From a bacterium HR29 (GTDB lineage: Bacteria > Chloroflexota > Dehalococcoidia > Tepidiformales > Tepidiformaceae), in assembly GCA_002898215.1 (NCBI GenBank), contig BEIF01000001.1:1493146-1557145 (forward strand): a stretch of DNA of 64,000 nucleotides, in the 5' to 3' direction. The position numbers were made by a program, and so were the translations under genes. Every line of letters begins with the position of its first letter. Position 1 is the stretch's first letter. Of this stretch, positions 15,688 through 24,186 are shown piece after piece. The notes under the pieces are model-generated. The model ran no database searches and had not been told where the DNA came from. It was given only the letters and a program-made list of their open reading frames with translations.

Positions 15688-17898
15688 ATGATGCCGAGCA
15701 TGGAGCTGCTGCGTTCGGCGCCGATTGGGGTCGTCTCGTTCGGGCCCGGGGCTTCGCTCGCCGCCTGGATGCTCGCCGGCCTCGGGGCGGACGTGCGCCA
15801 CCGCACCTTCGCGAACAACGCAGACCTCGATTGCGCTGCCTTCATCGACGGGGCAGAACCCGCCTCGGGCTCCGACCCCTTCGGTGACCTCGAGGCCCCC
15901 GTCATCGTTACCGATGCGCCGTTCACCTCGGCGAACCGCGCTGCGCTCGAACGAATCTCCCGCGCAGCACGCGTGGTGTGGATCACCCCATGGGGATGCG
16001 ACGGCCCGTGGGCGGAACGGCCAGCCTCGGACCTGGTGCTCCACGCTGCGGGTGGATGGATGTCCGCCACCGGGGACCCCGACCGGGAGCCTCTCGGTCC
16101 GCCGGGGCCGCAAGCCTCGTACCTCGCCGGGTTGTTCGCCGCGGTCGAGGCGGCCGCAGCGTTCGCCCTTCCCGGAGGAGCGAGGCCAGGCATCACCGAC
16201 GTCAGCGCAGCCGAGGCGGTCCTCGCTACGACCATCTACGATGCCGTGGCCTTCCAGTACTTCGGCCGGGTACGTCCGCGCACCGGCGCACGGTACGCGC
16301 CGACCCAGCCGACGATTGTCACGCTGCCCTGCCGCGACGGATTCGTGGGGATCCATGCCACCCTGCACCGACAATGGGTGCTCCTGGCCGAGGCGATGGG
16401 ACACCCGGAGCTGGTCCGCGACCCCCGCTTCCTGACGCACGGCGACCGGGCGGAACACCTCGCCGAGTTGGACGCCTACCTACTGCCGTGGCTGCAGGCG
16501 CATGGCCGTTGGGAGCTGTTCGAACGGCTTCAGGCGTTGGGCATCCCTGCAGCTCCGACCCCGGATGCGGCAGAAGTGCTGTCGCTGCCTCATCTCGAAG
16601 TGCGGAGGGCGTGGCGCGACCTCCGGCTTCCGGATGGCAGGAGCGTGCGCGTGCCCGTTCTGCCGATCCGCGAGACGTTCGTGTCCCCGGCGGTCGCGGC
16701 GGCGCACGATGGGCGCGAAGGTCCGTGGCGCCAGGGCGCGCTCCGCGTCGTCGACCTCTCCATGGGGTGGGCAGGCCCCCTGGCTGGACACATCCTCGCG
16801 TGTTTCGGGGCCGACGTCATCAAGGTGGAATCGCACCGGCGGTACGACTGGTGGCGCGGCGGCACCCCCGGCGCCGACCCCGAGCTTCAGCTCCACGAAC
16901 GCAGTCACGTCTTCAACGGCGTGAACCGGGGGAAGCGGGGCATCGCCCTCGACCTGGCGACGCCGGTGGGCCGGGAGGCGCTCCTTCGCCTCCTGCGCGG
17001 GGCCGATGTCCTGGTCGAGAACTTCCGGCCAGGGACCCTCGAGCGACTCGGGCTCTCGCCGGAGCGGCTCCTGGCGGAGAACCCGGGGCTCGTGGTGCTT
17101 CGCCACTCGGGATTCGGCAGCACGGGGCCGTGGGCACGCTACTTCGCTTTCGGGAACACCATCGAAAGCCTCTCCGGACTGGCAGCCGCCACCGGCTACC
17201 CGGGCGGCCCACCCCGGATGATGAGCAACGCCTACGGCGACCCAGTCGGCGGCCTCACCGCCACCGTTGGCCTCCTCGCCGCCCTTGCAGCCCGGCAGCG
17301 CGACGGTCGTGGTCGGTGTATCGAGGTCGCCCAGCTCGAGGCGATGCTGCCCCTCGTCACGCCGGTCCTCCTCGAGTACCAGCTCAGCGGCCGAGTTCCG
17401 CCCCGGCGAGGAAACGCCCGCCCGGGATCCGTACTCGCCGGCGTCTTCCCCTGCCGCGGCGAAGACCGGTGGTTGGCCGTCGAGGCGCGCAACCATTTTG
17501 AGGCCGCCCGACTCGCCTCCGTCCTCGGTACCGCAGAGACTCCGACCCCGGCCGAAGTTGCGGCCTGGTGCAAGGTTCGGGACCGACACGAGGCTGCCGC
17601 CACGCTCGCCGCTGCGGGCGTCCCCGCTGCCCCGGTGTACGACGAGGCGGACACGCTCGCCGAAGAGCCGTTCGCGAGCCGCGGGTTCTGGTCGGGCGAA
17701 GAGCGAGCGGTCGTGGGGTTCCACCTCTACCCGCTCCTCCCGTTGCGGCGCGACGGTAAGCGATTCCACCCGGGTCGTCCCGCGCCGCTTCTGGGCGAGC
17801 ATACGGCGGAGGTGCTGCGCTCCCTCGGTTATGACGAGCGGGCCGTGGAGTCATTCTTCCAGGAGGGGGTTTCGGGGTCGGTGCCGGTACCGCCCTAG
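15688..17898 (+). CDS. Tandem-fused class III CoA-transferase (CaiB/BaiF type)
   Basis: Class III CoA-transferases move CoA between acyl groups through an aspartyl thioester and normally work as interlaced dimers of about 400 residues. This 736-residue protein holds two copies: a shortened first half (about 1-345) and a complete second half (from about 352, LRVVDLSMGWAGPLAGHILA). The second half has the full N-terminal CoA-binding signature (FGADVIKVE...NRGKRGIALDL) and the catalytic Asp518 in YGDPVGGL. At the equivalent place in the first half (near residue 141) it reads GPQASYLAGL, without the Asp. ATGs at 15688, 15691 and 15700 are all possible starts with no good ribosome site. Substrate unknown; the adjacent divergent lactonase-like gene may be related. 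Confidence 0.87.
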   Translation: MMPSMELLRSAPIGVVSFGPGASLAAWMLAGLGADVRHRTFANNADLDCAAFIDGAEPASGSDPFGDLEAPVIVTDAPFTSANRAALERISRAARVVWITPWGCDGPWAERPASDLVLHAAGGWMSATGDPDREPLGPPGPQASYLAGLFAAVEAAAAFALPGGARPGITDVSAAEAVLATTIYDAVAFQYFGRVRPRTGARYAPTQPTIVTLPCRDGFVGIHATLHRQWVLLAEAMGHPELVRDPRFLTHGDRAEHLAELDAYLLPWLQAHGRWELFERLQALGIPAAPTPDAAEVLSLPHLEVRRAWRDLRLPDGRSVRVPVLPIRETFVSPAVAAAHDGREGPWRQGALRVVDLSMGWAGPLAGHILACFGADVIKVESHRRYDWWRGGTPGADPELQLHERSHVFNGVNRGKRGIALDLATPVGREALLRLLRGADVLVENFRPGTLERLGLSPERLLAENPGLVVLRHSGFGSTGPWARYFAFGNTIESLSGLAAATGYPGGPPRMMSNAYGDPVGGLTATVGLLAALAARQRDGRGRCIEVAQLEAMLPLVTPVLLEYQLSGRVPPRRGNARPGSVLAGVFPCRGEDRWLAVEARNHFEAARLASVLGTAETPTPAEVAAWCKVRDRHEAAATLAAAGVPAAPVYDEADTLAEEPFASRGFWSGEERAVVGFHLYPLLPLRRDGKRFHPGRPAPLLGEHTAEVLRSLGYDERAVESFFQEGVSGSVPVPP

Positions 17899-17902
17899 CC
17901 CC

Positions 17903-18988
17903 TCACGGAGCTGTCACCCCCAACGCTTCGGCGACCGAGGGGTGAACGATGCGCCCTCTCCGGACGACAAGCGCCGGACCCAGTTCGACGTCATTCGCCG
18001 CTGCTTCGGGCCCCAGCCGGGCGAGCCGCCGGATGGCCGGCAGAGCGGCCTCAGCGAGGGCAAGGGTGCTCGTCCGCGGCACAGCGGCGGGCATGTTCGG
18101 CACGCAGTAGTGGACGACTCCCTCCTCGACGTAGGTCGGCTCGGCGAGCGTCGTGGGCCGGCTCGTCTCGCTCGCTCCGCCTTGGTCGATGGCCACGTCC
18201 ACGAGCACTGCTCCCGGCCCCATGGAGCGAACCATCGCACGGGTGACGACCTTCGGCGCTGCGGCGCCTGGTACGTGCGGCGCGAGGACGGCGAGGTCGG
18301 CTCCGGAGAACGACTCCGCAAGTGCGGTAGGGCTCGCGTAACGGGTGGCCAGACGGCCGTCGTACTGCTCGTAGAGGGCGCGGAGGCGGCCGAGGTCCAC
18401 CGAGAGCATGGTCACCGCCGCATCGAGCCCTAACAGGGCACGAGCGGCAGCGGTCGCCACCGTGCCCGAACCGACGATGACACACCGGCCCGGAGGGACG
18501 CCTGCGACTCCGCCGACGAGGATGCCTCGGCCCGGCCCGGGCTGTTTCAAGAGGTGAACGCCGACCTCGGCGGCGAGCCGGCCGGCGATCTGCGACATCG
18601 GCGCGAGGAGCGGCAGGCTCCCGTCCGGTGCGCGCACGAGCTCGAAGGCGAACGCTGTCGCGCCAGACGCGGTCAGCCGCTCCGCGAGTGGCCGGTTCGC
18701 CGCCAAGTGGAGGAAGCCGAAGAGGAGGGTGCGCGATGAGATGAGGGGGAACTCCTCGGGCAGGGGCTCCTTCACCTTCACCACGAGGTCCGCCTCCCAC
18801 ACCCGGCTGGCGTCGGCAAGCTCGGCGCCAACGGCGGCGTACGCCGCATCGGGGTACCCGCTGGCCTGCCCGGCCCCTCTCTCCATCACCACCGCGTGGC
18901 CGTCGGCGATGAGGGCGCCAACGCTCGCTGGGGTAAGGGCAACGCGGGTCTCGCCGGGCTTCCGTTCCTTCGGACAGCCGATTCGCAT
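17903..18988 (-). CDS. ald: Alanine dehydrogenase
   Basis: NAD-dependent enzyme of 361 residues that interconverts L-alanine and pyruvate plus ammonia. The N-terminal AlaDh/PNT domain starts MRIGCPKERKPGETRVALTP, with VVKVKEPLPEE and LFGFLHLAAN (Lys and His of the active site). The Rossmann domain follows (VIVGSGTVATAAARALLGL), then VDVAIDQGG and VPNMPAAVPRTSTLAL, all family hallmarks. The ATG at 18988 is chosen over 19021 because ggagg precedes it at proper distance and it gives the canonical start. It converges with the CoA-transferase gene, with 4 bases between. Confidence 0.93.
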   Translation of the reverse strand: MRIGCPKERKPGETRVALTPASVGALIADGHAVVMERGAGQASGYPDAAYAAVGAELADASRVWEADLVVKVKEPLPEEFPLISSRTLLFGFLHLAANRPLAERLTASGATAFAFELVRAPDGSLPLLAPMSQIAGRLAAEVGVHLLKQPGPGRGILVGGVAGVPPGRCVIVGSGTVATAAARALLGLDAAVTMLSVDLGRLRALYEQYDGRLATRYASPTALAESFSGADLAVLAPHVPGAAAPKVVTRAMVRSMGPGAVLVDVAIDQGGASETSRPTTLAEPTYVEEGVVHYCVPNMPAAVPRTSTLALAEAALPAIRRLARLGPEAAANDVELGPALVVRRGRIVHPSVAEALGVTAP

Positions 18989-19130
18989 GCTCGCCTCCTC
19001 CGAGATGCTACCGAACCGCAACGGCGATGCCGCCTCTCCGGCACGCGGTCGGGTGCGGAAGCACCGACGGGCAGCCGATGCTTGTGGCAGGATACCGTAA
19101 CGGGGCGGGGCTCTTTCGGCGGTGCAGCGG

Positions 19131-20378
19131 ATGAGGGGGAAGCGGCTCGGTTCGTGGTCAGCTGCTGCCGGCCTGGTGATGCTCGCGGCAGCGCTCTTCG
19201 GCTCGGCTGCCGCTCCTGCCGGGGCCGGCCCGACCCCAACCTTCCACGATGTTCACCTCGAGTTCGCCGTCCCGCGAGGAGACGCCTGGTACATCGTCAG
19301 CATCCAGCTCTTCGTGGCGGGCGGCGAAGACGGTGACCCCGATGCCGAGGCAGCAGCAGCCAGAAGCGAGATCCTCGCTCGCTTTCCGGGCGCCGTGCCG
19401 CTGGCAGATGGAGACGTCCACGCGCAGTGGGTAGCCGCGGGCTGGAGATGGCCGGACGGCACGGCCTCCTGGCGATACAACGCTACCGGAAAGCCCGCTG
19501 GGCTTTCGGCCGACGAAGCCGCGATAACCGGCGGGGCGACAGCCTGGAACAGCATCGGTGTGAACTTCTCCTTCTCCTACCTGGGCACCTCTGGAAGCGG
19601 AACGGGTGCCTGTCACAACGCCCCCGACGGCACGAACACCGTCGGCTGGGGACCGCAAGCGGGCAGCGTCCTGGCCGTTACCTGCACGTGGTACGACCCG
19701 CACACGAACCCCTACACGGCCGTGGAGTTCGACATGGAGTTCGACCCCGACTGGCCGTGGACGACGGGGAGCCCGGTCTCGGTTGACCTACAGAGCGTCG
19801 CGGCCCACGAATTGGGCCACGCCCTGGGGCTGGGCCACTCGGAGTACCCGTCAGCGGTGATGTACGCGACCTATAGCCAGGGCCAAGTGAAACGGACACC
19901 GACGTCCGACGACATCGCGGGCGCTGCCGCCATCTACGGCTGGAGCAGCGGCACGCCGACCCCGACGCCCAGCGCGACTCCGACCCCGACACCCAGCGCG
20001 ACTCCGACGCCCACACCAACTCCGACGCCCACGCCGACTCCGACTCCGACGCCTACGCCGACTCCGACGCCCACGCCGACCCCGACGCCCAGCGCGACTC
20101 CGACGCCCACCCCGACGCCCACGCCCGTCCCGCCGCCGATTCCGCTCCAACCAGGGCTCAACCTCGCCGCTTGGCCCGGCCCGGACGCTCCGCCGGCAGA
20201 GGCGCTCGCACCGTACCTCCCGGCGATTGCCGCGGTGTATGGTTGGGATGCTGCCCGGCAGCAGTGGCTGCGCTACGCTCCCGAACTCCCTCCCTGGGCG
20301 AACACGCTCGCGCTCTTGCGAGCGGGAGACGCGTACTGGTTCATCGCCCGAAGCGCGGTGACGATCTCGCCCCCTTGA
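19131..20378 (+). CDS. Secreted matrixin-like (M10) zinc metalloprotease with Thr-Pro linker
   Basis: Extracellular protein of 415 residues. A basic start and hydrophobic core (about 8-30) ending in AAPAGAG form a Sec signal peptide. The protease domain shows the metzincin zinc motif [11 protein letters not shown] (His226, Glu227, His230, His236) and the Met-turn AVMYATYS. A Thr-Pro repeat linker (about 275-335) leads to a C-terminal domain ([38 protein letters not shown]) of a type I associate with secreted Chloroflexota proteins. A GTG at 19122 is an alternative start. No gene for an inhibitor or anchoring partner is adjacent. Substrate unknown. Confidence 0.85.
   Translation: MRGKRLGSWSAAAGLVMLAAALFGSAAAPAGAGPTPTFHDVHLEFAVPRGDAWYIVSIQLFVAGGEDGDPDAEAAAARSEILARFPGAVPLADGDVHAQWVAAGWRWPDGTASWRYNATGKPAGLSADEAAITGGATAWNSIGVNFSFSYLGTSGSGTGACHNAPDGTNTVGWGPQAGSVLAVTCTWYDPHTNPYTAVEFDMEFDPDWPWTTGSPVSVDLQSVAAHELGHALGLGHSEYPSAVMYATYSQGQVKRTPTSDDIAGAAAIYGWSSGTPTPTPSATPTPTPSATPTPTPTPTPTPTPTPTPTPTPTPTPTPTPSATPTPTPTPTPVPPPIPLQPGLNLAAWPGPDAPPAEALAPYLPAIAAVYGWDAARQQWLRYAPELPPWANTLALLRAGDAYWFIARSAVTISPP
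19953..20130 (+). repeat. Low-complexity Thr-Pro coding repeat
   Basis: Imperfect tandem repeat of ccgac(g/t)cc(c/g)a-like hexamers and dodecamers encoding (Thr-Pro)n with three Ser-Ala interruptions. It forms the interdomain linker of the protease. Such a tract is prone to slippage, so its length may vary between strains. Confidence 0.85.
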
Positions 20379-20404
20379 TGGACCCGATCCGGTAGCCTGA
20401 CGGC

Positions 20405-21376
20405 ATGACGGAGCAACGGCCGCACCCGGCCTACGCAGGCATCTCCACCTTCCTGCATTTGCCGTGGGTGGAGGACCCTGACCGCATCGCGGAGCTCCAG
20501 CCGGACGTCGCCATCGTCGGTGCGCCCTTCGACGTTGCCGTGACCCACCGTCCCGGGGCTCGCTTCGGCCCCCGAGCTATTCGCGCTGCGAGCTACCTGC
20601 AGCAAACGGGACTCCACCACCTCGGTTTCCGCATCGAGCCGTTCTCGGTGCTTCGGGGCATCGACGCGGGCGATGCCCGCTGTATCCCGGGGGACATCCA
20701 GCGGAGCCACGAGGCGATCCGCGCGAAGCTGCGCGAGCTCCTGGCCGCAGCGCCGCGATGCGTTCCCATCGTGCTCGGCGGCGACCACTCCATCACCTAC
20801 CCGGCGGCGGGAGTGGTGGCCGACCATTACCAGAGGCGGGTTGGCATCGTGCACTTCGATGCGCACGCCGACACCGCCAACGATTCCTGGGGAGTGTTGC
20901 TCAGCCACGGCACGCCCATGCGACGGCTCATCGAAGGGGGCCACATCGCCGGCCGGAACTTCGTCCAGGTGGGACTGCGGGGATACTGGCCCGGCCCCGA
21001 CGTCATCGCCTGGATGACCGAACAGGGGATGCGCAGCCACTTCCTCTACGAAATCGAAGAGCGTGGCTTCGAGGCCGTGATCGAGGACGCGATCGAGGAG
21101 GCGCTCGACGGCCCGGAGTTCATCTACCTCTCGGTGGATATCGACGTGCTGGACCCCGCCTTTGCGCCGGGGACCGGGACGCCCGAACCGGGCGGCCTCA
21201 GCTCCCGAGAACTCCTGTGGGCCGTCCGCACCATCGTCAGTCGGGTGCCGATCGTCGGCATGGACGTCGTCGAGGTCTCGCCCCCGTACGACCCCGCTGG
21301 GATCACCGCGGAGGTAGCCCACCGCGTCGTCCTCGAGGCGATTGCCGCCCTCGCCGCCAAGCGAGCAGGCCGCTGA
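20405..21376 (+). CDS. Agmatinase/ureohydrolase family enzyme
   Basis: Manganese hydrolase of 323 residues from the arginase-agmatinase family, which releases urea from guanidino compounds. All metal-binding motifs are present in order: GGDHSI (about 125), DAHAD (about 151-155), and SVDIDVLDP with GTGTPEPGGL near residue 250-262. The closing VGMDVVEVSPPYDP is also typical. The usual product is putrescine from agmatine, but related enzymes use guanidinobutyrate or guanidine, and the sequence alone does not decide. Start ATG at 20405, 26 bases after the protease stop. Converges with the anti-sigma-like gene. Confidence 0.9.
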   Translation: MTEQRPHPAYAGISTFLHLPWVEDPDRIAELQPDVAIVGAPFDVAVTHRPGARFGPRAIRAASYLQQTGLHHLGFRIEPFSVLRGIDAGDARCIPGDIQRSHEAIRAKLRELLAAAPRCVPIVLGGDHSITYPAAGVVADHYQRRVGIVHFDAHADTANDSWGVLLSHGTPMRRLIEGGHIAGRNFVQVGLRGYWPGPDVIAWMTEQGMRSHFLYEIEERGFEAVIEDAIEEALDGPEFIYLSVDIDVLDPAFAPGTGTPEPGGLSSRELLWAVRTIVSRVPIVGMDVVEVSPPYDPAGITAEVAHRVVLEAIAALAAKRAGR

Positions 21377-21378
21377 GA

Positions 21379-22317
21379 TTACCGACCCTTGCGAGCGCCG
21401 CCGCGTGCTCCAGCGGCGACATCGAGCCCGCTCCCGACTGCCCCGAAGGACCCGGTTATCTCGCCGGCGAGGTCAAGACCGTGGCCGCCGCTTGGGCTCT
21501 CGCCCGATCTCCCGACCCGCACGCCTGCTTCGGCAGAGGCCGATCCCGCGCTTTCCGGCGTCGGTGCGGCGCCGCGGCCGTTCCCGTTCGCGTGCGGAGG
21601 CGGTCCAGGCGGGACCCCATCCGGCGGCCCCGGCGGAAGCCCCTCCGGAGGGCCACCGCGCGGAACGTCGCTGGGTGGGCCCGGCGGCTCGGGCGCGCCG
21701 CCTTCGTCACCATTCCCGCAGTTCTCCAGCGCCTCGAGGGCATGGCTGACTCCCGCTTGACCTTCGGCACCGAGCCGGCCGGATTCGAGGAGGGCCCGGA
21801 GCACGCTCTGGGCGTGTGCGTTCGCTTGCACGCAGATGGATGCGCCATGCCCGTTCGAGCCCTCCGCCGGCCCAAGGGGGCCACGGGGACCTGGCGTTGG
21901 GGTAGTGCTCGGCGTTTCGGACGGCGTCTCCGTCGCTTCGGGGGTTTCGCCGCCCTCCTCCTGTTGCTGGAATCCCACTTCCAGCGCCTCCTGCGAGTGC
22001 CCGCTTGCTCCGGAGAAGGCGGGGATGCGCGGCACATCGATGGGGCCTACGCCGCCGCCCGACATCGCCGCAACCGTCCCTGCAGCGGCGAGCGGGAGCA
22101 GGGCGATGCCGCCGACGAGTGCCCGACGGAGTCCGCCCCAGCCGACGGCCGCCGGCTCCGGTTGCGCGCGAAGCCGTTTCTCCAGCGTAGCGCGAGCCCG
22201 CTCGACGGCGGACTGGGGAGGAGCTTCGGAACGGAGCGAAGCGAAGAGCCTGGCGGCGAAGGCCTCGAGCTCCGCCTCGTCGACTTCGCGATCGGGACGC
22301 GCAAAGATGCGGGTCAT
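21379..22317 (-). CDS. Single-pass membrane protein, putative ECF sigma partner
   Basis: Protein of 312 residues from the second of two ATGs; 22317 is preferred because the ggagg inside the sigma gene end lies 9 bases before it. A cytosolic helical N-terminus (about 7-60, AELEAFAARLFASLRSE) precedes one membrane segment (about 68-90, GGIALLPLAAAGTVAAMSGG). The outside part is Glu/Thr/Pro-rich, then has one folded segment (about 155-200: ICVQANAHAQSVLRALLESG and VSHALEALENCG), then a Gly/Pro-rich tail. It lacks the zinc-binding HxxxCxxC motif of classical anti-sigma factors. The gene follows the sigma factor directly, the usual place for its regulator. Function is inferred from position and topology. 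Confidence 0.6.
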   Translation of the reverse strand: MTRIFARPDREVDEAELEAFAARLFASLRSEAPPQSAVERARATLEKRLRAQPEPAAVGWGGLRRALVGGIALLPLAAAGTVAAMSGGGVGPIDVPRIPAFSGASGHSQEALEVGFQQQEEGGETPEATETPSETPSTTPTPGPRGPLGPAEGSNGHGASICVQANAHAQSVLRALLESGRLGAEGQAGVSHALEALENCGNGDEGGAPEPPGPPSDVPRGGPPEGLPPGPPDGVPPGPPPHANGNGRGAAPTPESAGSASAEAGVRVGRSGESPSGGHGLDLAGEITGSFGAVGSGLDVAAGARGGARKGR

Positions 22318-22323
22318 GGTCAT

Positions 22324-22890
22324 CTACCTCCGTTCAGCGTCGGCAAGCGCGGCGCGCAGTCGAACGATGGCGCGATGCTGGAGCGCCTTGACGGCACCAA
22401 CGGAACGCCCCGTGACCGCTGCGGTCTGTTCCAGGGAGAGGTCTTCGACGAAGCGGAGGTGGAGCACCTCTCGCTGCTCCGGGGTCAGGGCGGCGAGCGC
22501 CTCGAAGAGCCGGTCGAGACGTTCGCCACCGAGGGACGACGAAGGCGCGTGAGGCTCAGCCGGGAACTCCCGCAGCTCTCGCTGGCGCCTCCGCAAGGCA
22601 TCCAGCGCCCGCTGCCGTGCGATGGCCAAGAGCCAGGCGACGATCGGCTTCCCGCGGTCCCGGTACCGCCGGATGCCCGCGAAGGCCTCCAGGTAGACTT
22701 GCCCCATGACGTCCTCGGCGAGGTGCGGGTCCCGGAGCTGGACGAGCGCCGCCCGATAGACGGCTTCGTGCGTTGCTTCGAAGAGACGCGACCACGCCTC
22801 GGCGTCCCCTGCGCGGAGCAGCTCCAGCTCCCTCGTCCCTCCCGGTATCCGGACGCGGGCTGCCGGGGCGGAAATCACTCCGAAGGCCAC
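22324..22890 (-). CDS. ECF-type RNA polymerase sigma factor
   Basis: Sigma-70 family factor of 188 residues with only regions 2 and 4. Region 2 (about 20-95) includes RAALVQLRDPHLAEDVMGQV and IVAWLLAIARQRALDALRRR; region 4 (about 125-185) includes LTPEQREVLHLRFVEDLSLE, then QTAAVTGRSVGAVKALQHRA. It directs RNA polymerase to a stress or envelope regulon, unknown here. Start is GTG 22890 with aggagg 7 bases upstream. The stop abuts the start region of the membrane partner gene, so the two are translationally coupled and probably form a signalling pair. Confidence 0.92.
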   Translation of the reverse strand: MAFGVISAPAARVRIPGGTRELELLRAGDAEAWSRLFEATHEAVYRAALVQLRDPHLAEDVMGQVYLEAFAGIRRYRDRGKPIVAWLLAIARQRALDALRRRQRELREFPAEPHAPSSSLGGERLDRLFEALAALTPEQREVLHLRFVEDLSLEQTAAVTGRSVGAVKALQHRAIVRLRAALADAERR

Positions 22891-22922
22891 CTCACCACCT
22901 CCTCGGTTCGGGAGCGTTCACC

Positions 22923-22952
22923 TGTATAGCGTCCGGAGGGGGCGAAATGTTA
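22923..22952 (-). promoter_or_regulatory. Candidate promoter of the sigma factor gene
   Basis: On the minus strand TAACAT (22952-22947) and TATACA (22928-22923) are separated by 18 bases, about 33 bases before the GTG start. The first box could also be read as an ECF-type -35 (gTAACAttt), compatible with autoregulation. Motif match only. Confidence 0.3.
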
Positions 22953-23129
22953 CGGCTCCGTCGCCTCTCGCCAGGTGACGAATGCGGAAATGCAGGACAC
23001 CGGCGGTGCGTGCGGCTGAGCGCCCGGTCGAACGAGTCGAGACCTGAACGCGGCGCGGAAGGCTTCGAGCCGAGGCTCGACGGCGGGGCGGACGGCTTGC
23101 CTAGCGTTCCGGGGCGTGTGGCCGGGAGC

Positions 23130-23510
23130 TCAGTCGAGGGAGCCGAGGGCGCGGAACTCCTCGAGAACCAGGTCGATCTCGGACTCCCCGAGCGTGCGGA
23201 CGGTGGTCGCCAGCTCGGCCAGCCGGGCGGACTCCACCGGTCCCTGGCGGAGGGCCGCATCGACGGACCATAGTTTTTCGAGGGCACGCTGGAGCTGGGC
23301 CTCGATGGCCTCGGCGCGCGAGCGGAGACGGGGCTCTATCTGACCGCGGGAAAGCCCACGGGCGAGCGTATCGAGATGGAATTCGATGGCGAGCGCCGCG
23401 CCTCTGACGGCCTCGTGCGCCTCCTTTCGGCCCGCGGCGGCGTCGGCGAGGTCGCGCGCGGCGGCGAGGAGCGATTCCCGGACCGGCCGTGCCGCTGGCG
23501 GCTGGCTCAT
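23130..23510 (-). CDS. Hypothetical helical protein
   Basis: Protein of 126 residues not recognised as any family. Its ATG (23510) overlaps the stop of the DUF302 gene by an ATGA, so the two are coupled. The sequence is predicted almost wholly helical and heptad-like (ESLLAAARDLADAAAGRKEA, then RLRSRAEAIEAQLQRALEKL and SEIDLVLEEFRALG), with no signal peptide or membrane segment. It could be a small coiled-coil partner of the DUF302 protein. Its coding status is supported by coupling and by an uninterrupted frame with normal composition. Confidence 0.6.
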   Translation of the reverse strand: MSQPPAARPVRESLLAAARDLADAAAGRKEAHEAVRGAALAIEFHLDTLARGLSRGQIEPRLRSRAEAIEAQLQRALEKLWSVDAALRQGPVESARLAELATTVRTLGESEIDLVLEEFRALGSLD

Positions 23511-23929
23511 GGCGCACCCAGGGAGCCGGCAGGAGCCAGCGACTCGAGCGCACGCCGAAGCTTCGCTTCGACCTCTTCGGCCAGGTTCGCGACCTGAGGG
23601 TTCGACACGAGCTGGAAGATGGCCTTCGGGCTGAGGACGGCGACGACGCTCCCGCCCTCCTCCTCGGCGACAACGACGTTGCAGGGAAGGAGGAGCCCGA
23701 TGAGTGGCTCCGCCTCGAGTGCCCGATGGGCGAGGGGCGGGTTGCAAGCGCCCAGGATCGTGTAGCTGCGGAAGTCGATTCCGAGCTTCTTCTTCAGCGT
23801 GGCGGCGACGTCGATCTCGGTCAGAATGCCGAACCCCTCGGCAGCCAGCGCATCGACGATGCGGCGCCGTGCCTCGTCGTAGGAGACACCCGGGAGACGA
23901 AGGGTGAGGCCATAGGCTGGGTCACTCAT
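23507..23929 (-). CDS. DUF302 domain protein
   Basis: Cytosolic protein of 140 residues matching DUF302: YGLTLRLPGVSYDEARRRIV, then GFGILTEIDVAATLKKKLG, YTILGACNPPLAHRALEAEP, and GLLLPCNVVVAEEEGG. The two conserved Cys (GACNPP and LLPCNV) and the 'tilgacNP..a..al' block are diagnostic. The biochemical role of the family is not established; members are often found near redox or metal genes. It is followed by the coupled hypothetical gene and lies just beyond the cytochrome oxidase operon on the same strand. Confidence 0.88.
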   Translation of the reverse strand: MSDPAYGLTLRLPGVSYDEARRRIVDALAAEGFGILTEIDVAATLKKKLGIDFRSYTILGACNPPLAHRALEAEPLIGLLLPCNVVVAEEEGGSVVAVLSPKAIFQLVSNPQVANLAEEVEAKLRRALESLAPAGSLGAP

Positions 23930-24150
23930 CGGTCACCTCGCATCACGGATTCAAGCGCGGCCGACGCCGCACCCTCCATGGTACGTCGATGGGGAAGGGG
24001 GAAGGAGAAATGGTGGGCAGGCAGCTCAACTCAGGGGGGTCGTCTGCGGCCCTGGAGCCTCGGGGCCGGAGCGTCTGCGGGGGCAATCGCGACAGCGCCA
24101 CCTGCCCACCACCGCGCCCATGATGGTCCGCCGTCTGCCGTGAGGGGGAC

Positions 24151-24186
24151 GGCCATTCGGCCCTTCTTTCGCTCGCCGAACGGCCC
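24151..24186 (-). terminator. Hairpin at the end of the cox operon
   Basis: Arms ggccattcggc (24151-24161) and gccgaacggcc (24175-24185) pair over 11 positions with one mismatch, around a 13-base loop, directly after the stop of the last cox-operon gene. No T-run follows on the minus strand, so termination strength is uncertain. The arm sequence recurs elsewhere in this respiratory block. Confidence 0.4.

Noticed and set aside
19953..20130. CRISPR-like repeat array
   Set aside because: The repeats are 6-12 bases, contiguous, in frame and encode Thr-Pro; there are no spacers or cas genes.
22891..23129. Possible small gene between the sigma factor and the hypothetical gene
   Set aside because: Frames here are Arg/Ser-rich with no start/ribosome-site support; only a candidate promoter is seen.
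24026..24120. Possible tiny minus-strand gene with a CRDCP motif after the cox operon
   Set aside because: Only about 31 codons, a single Cys pair, no ribosome site and no conserved neighbour; not supportable.
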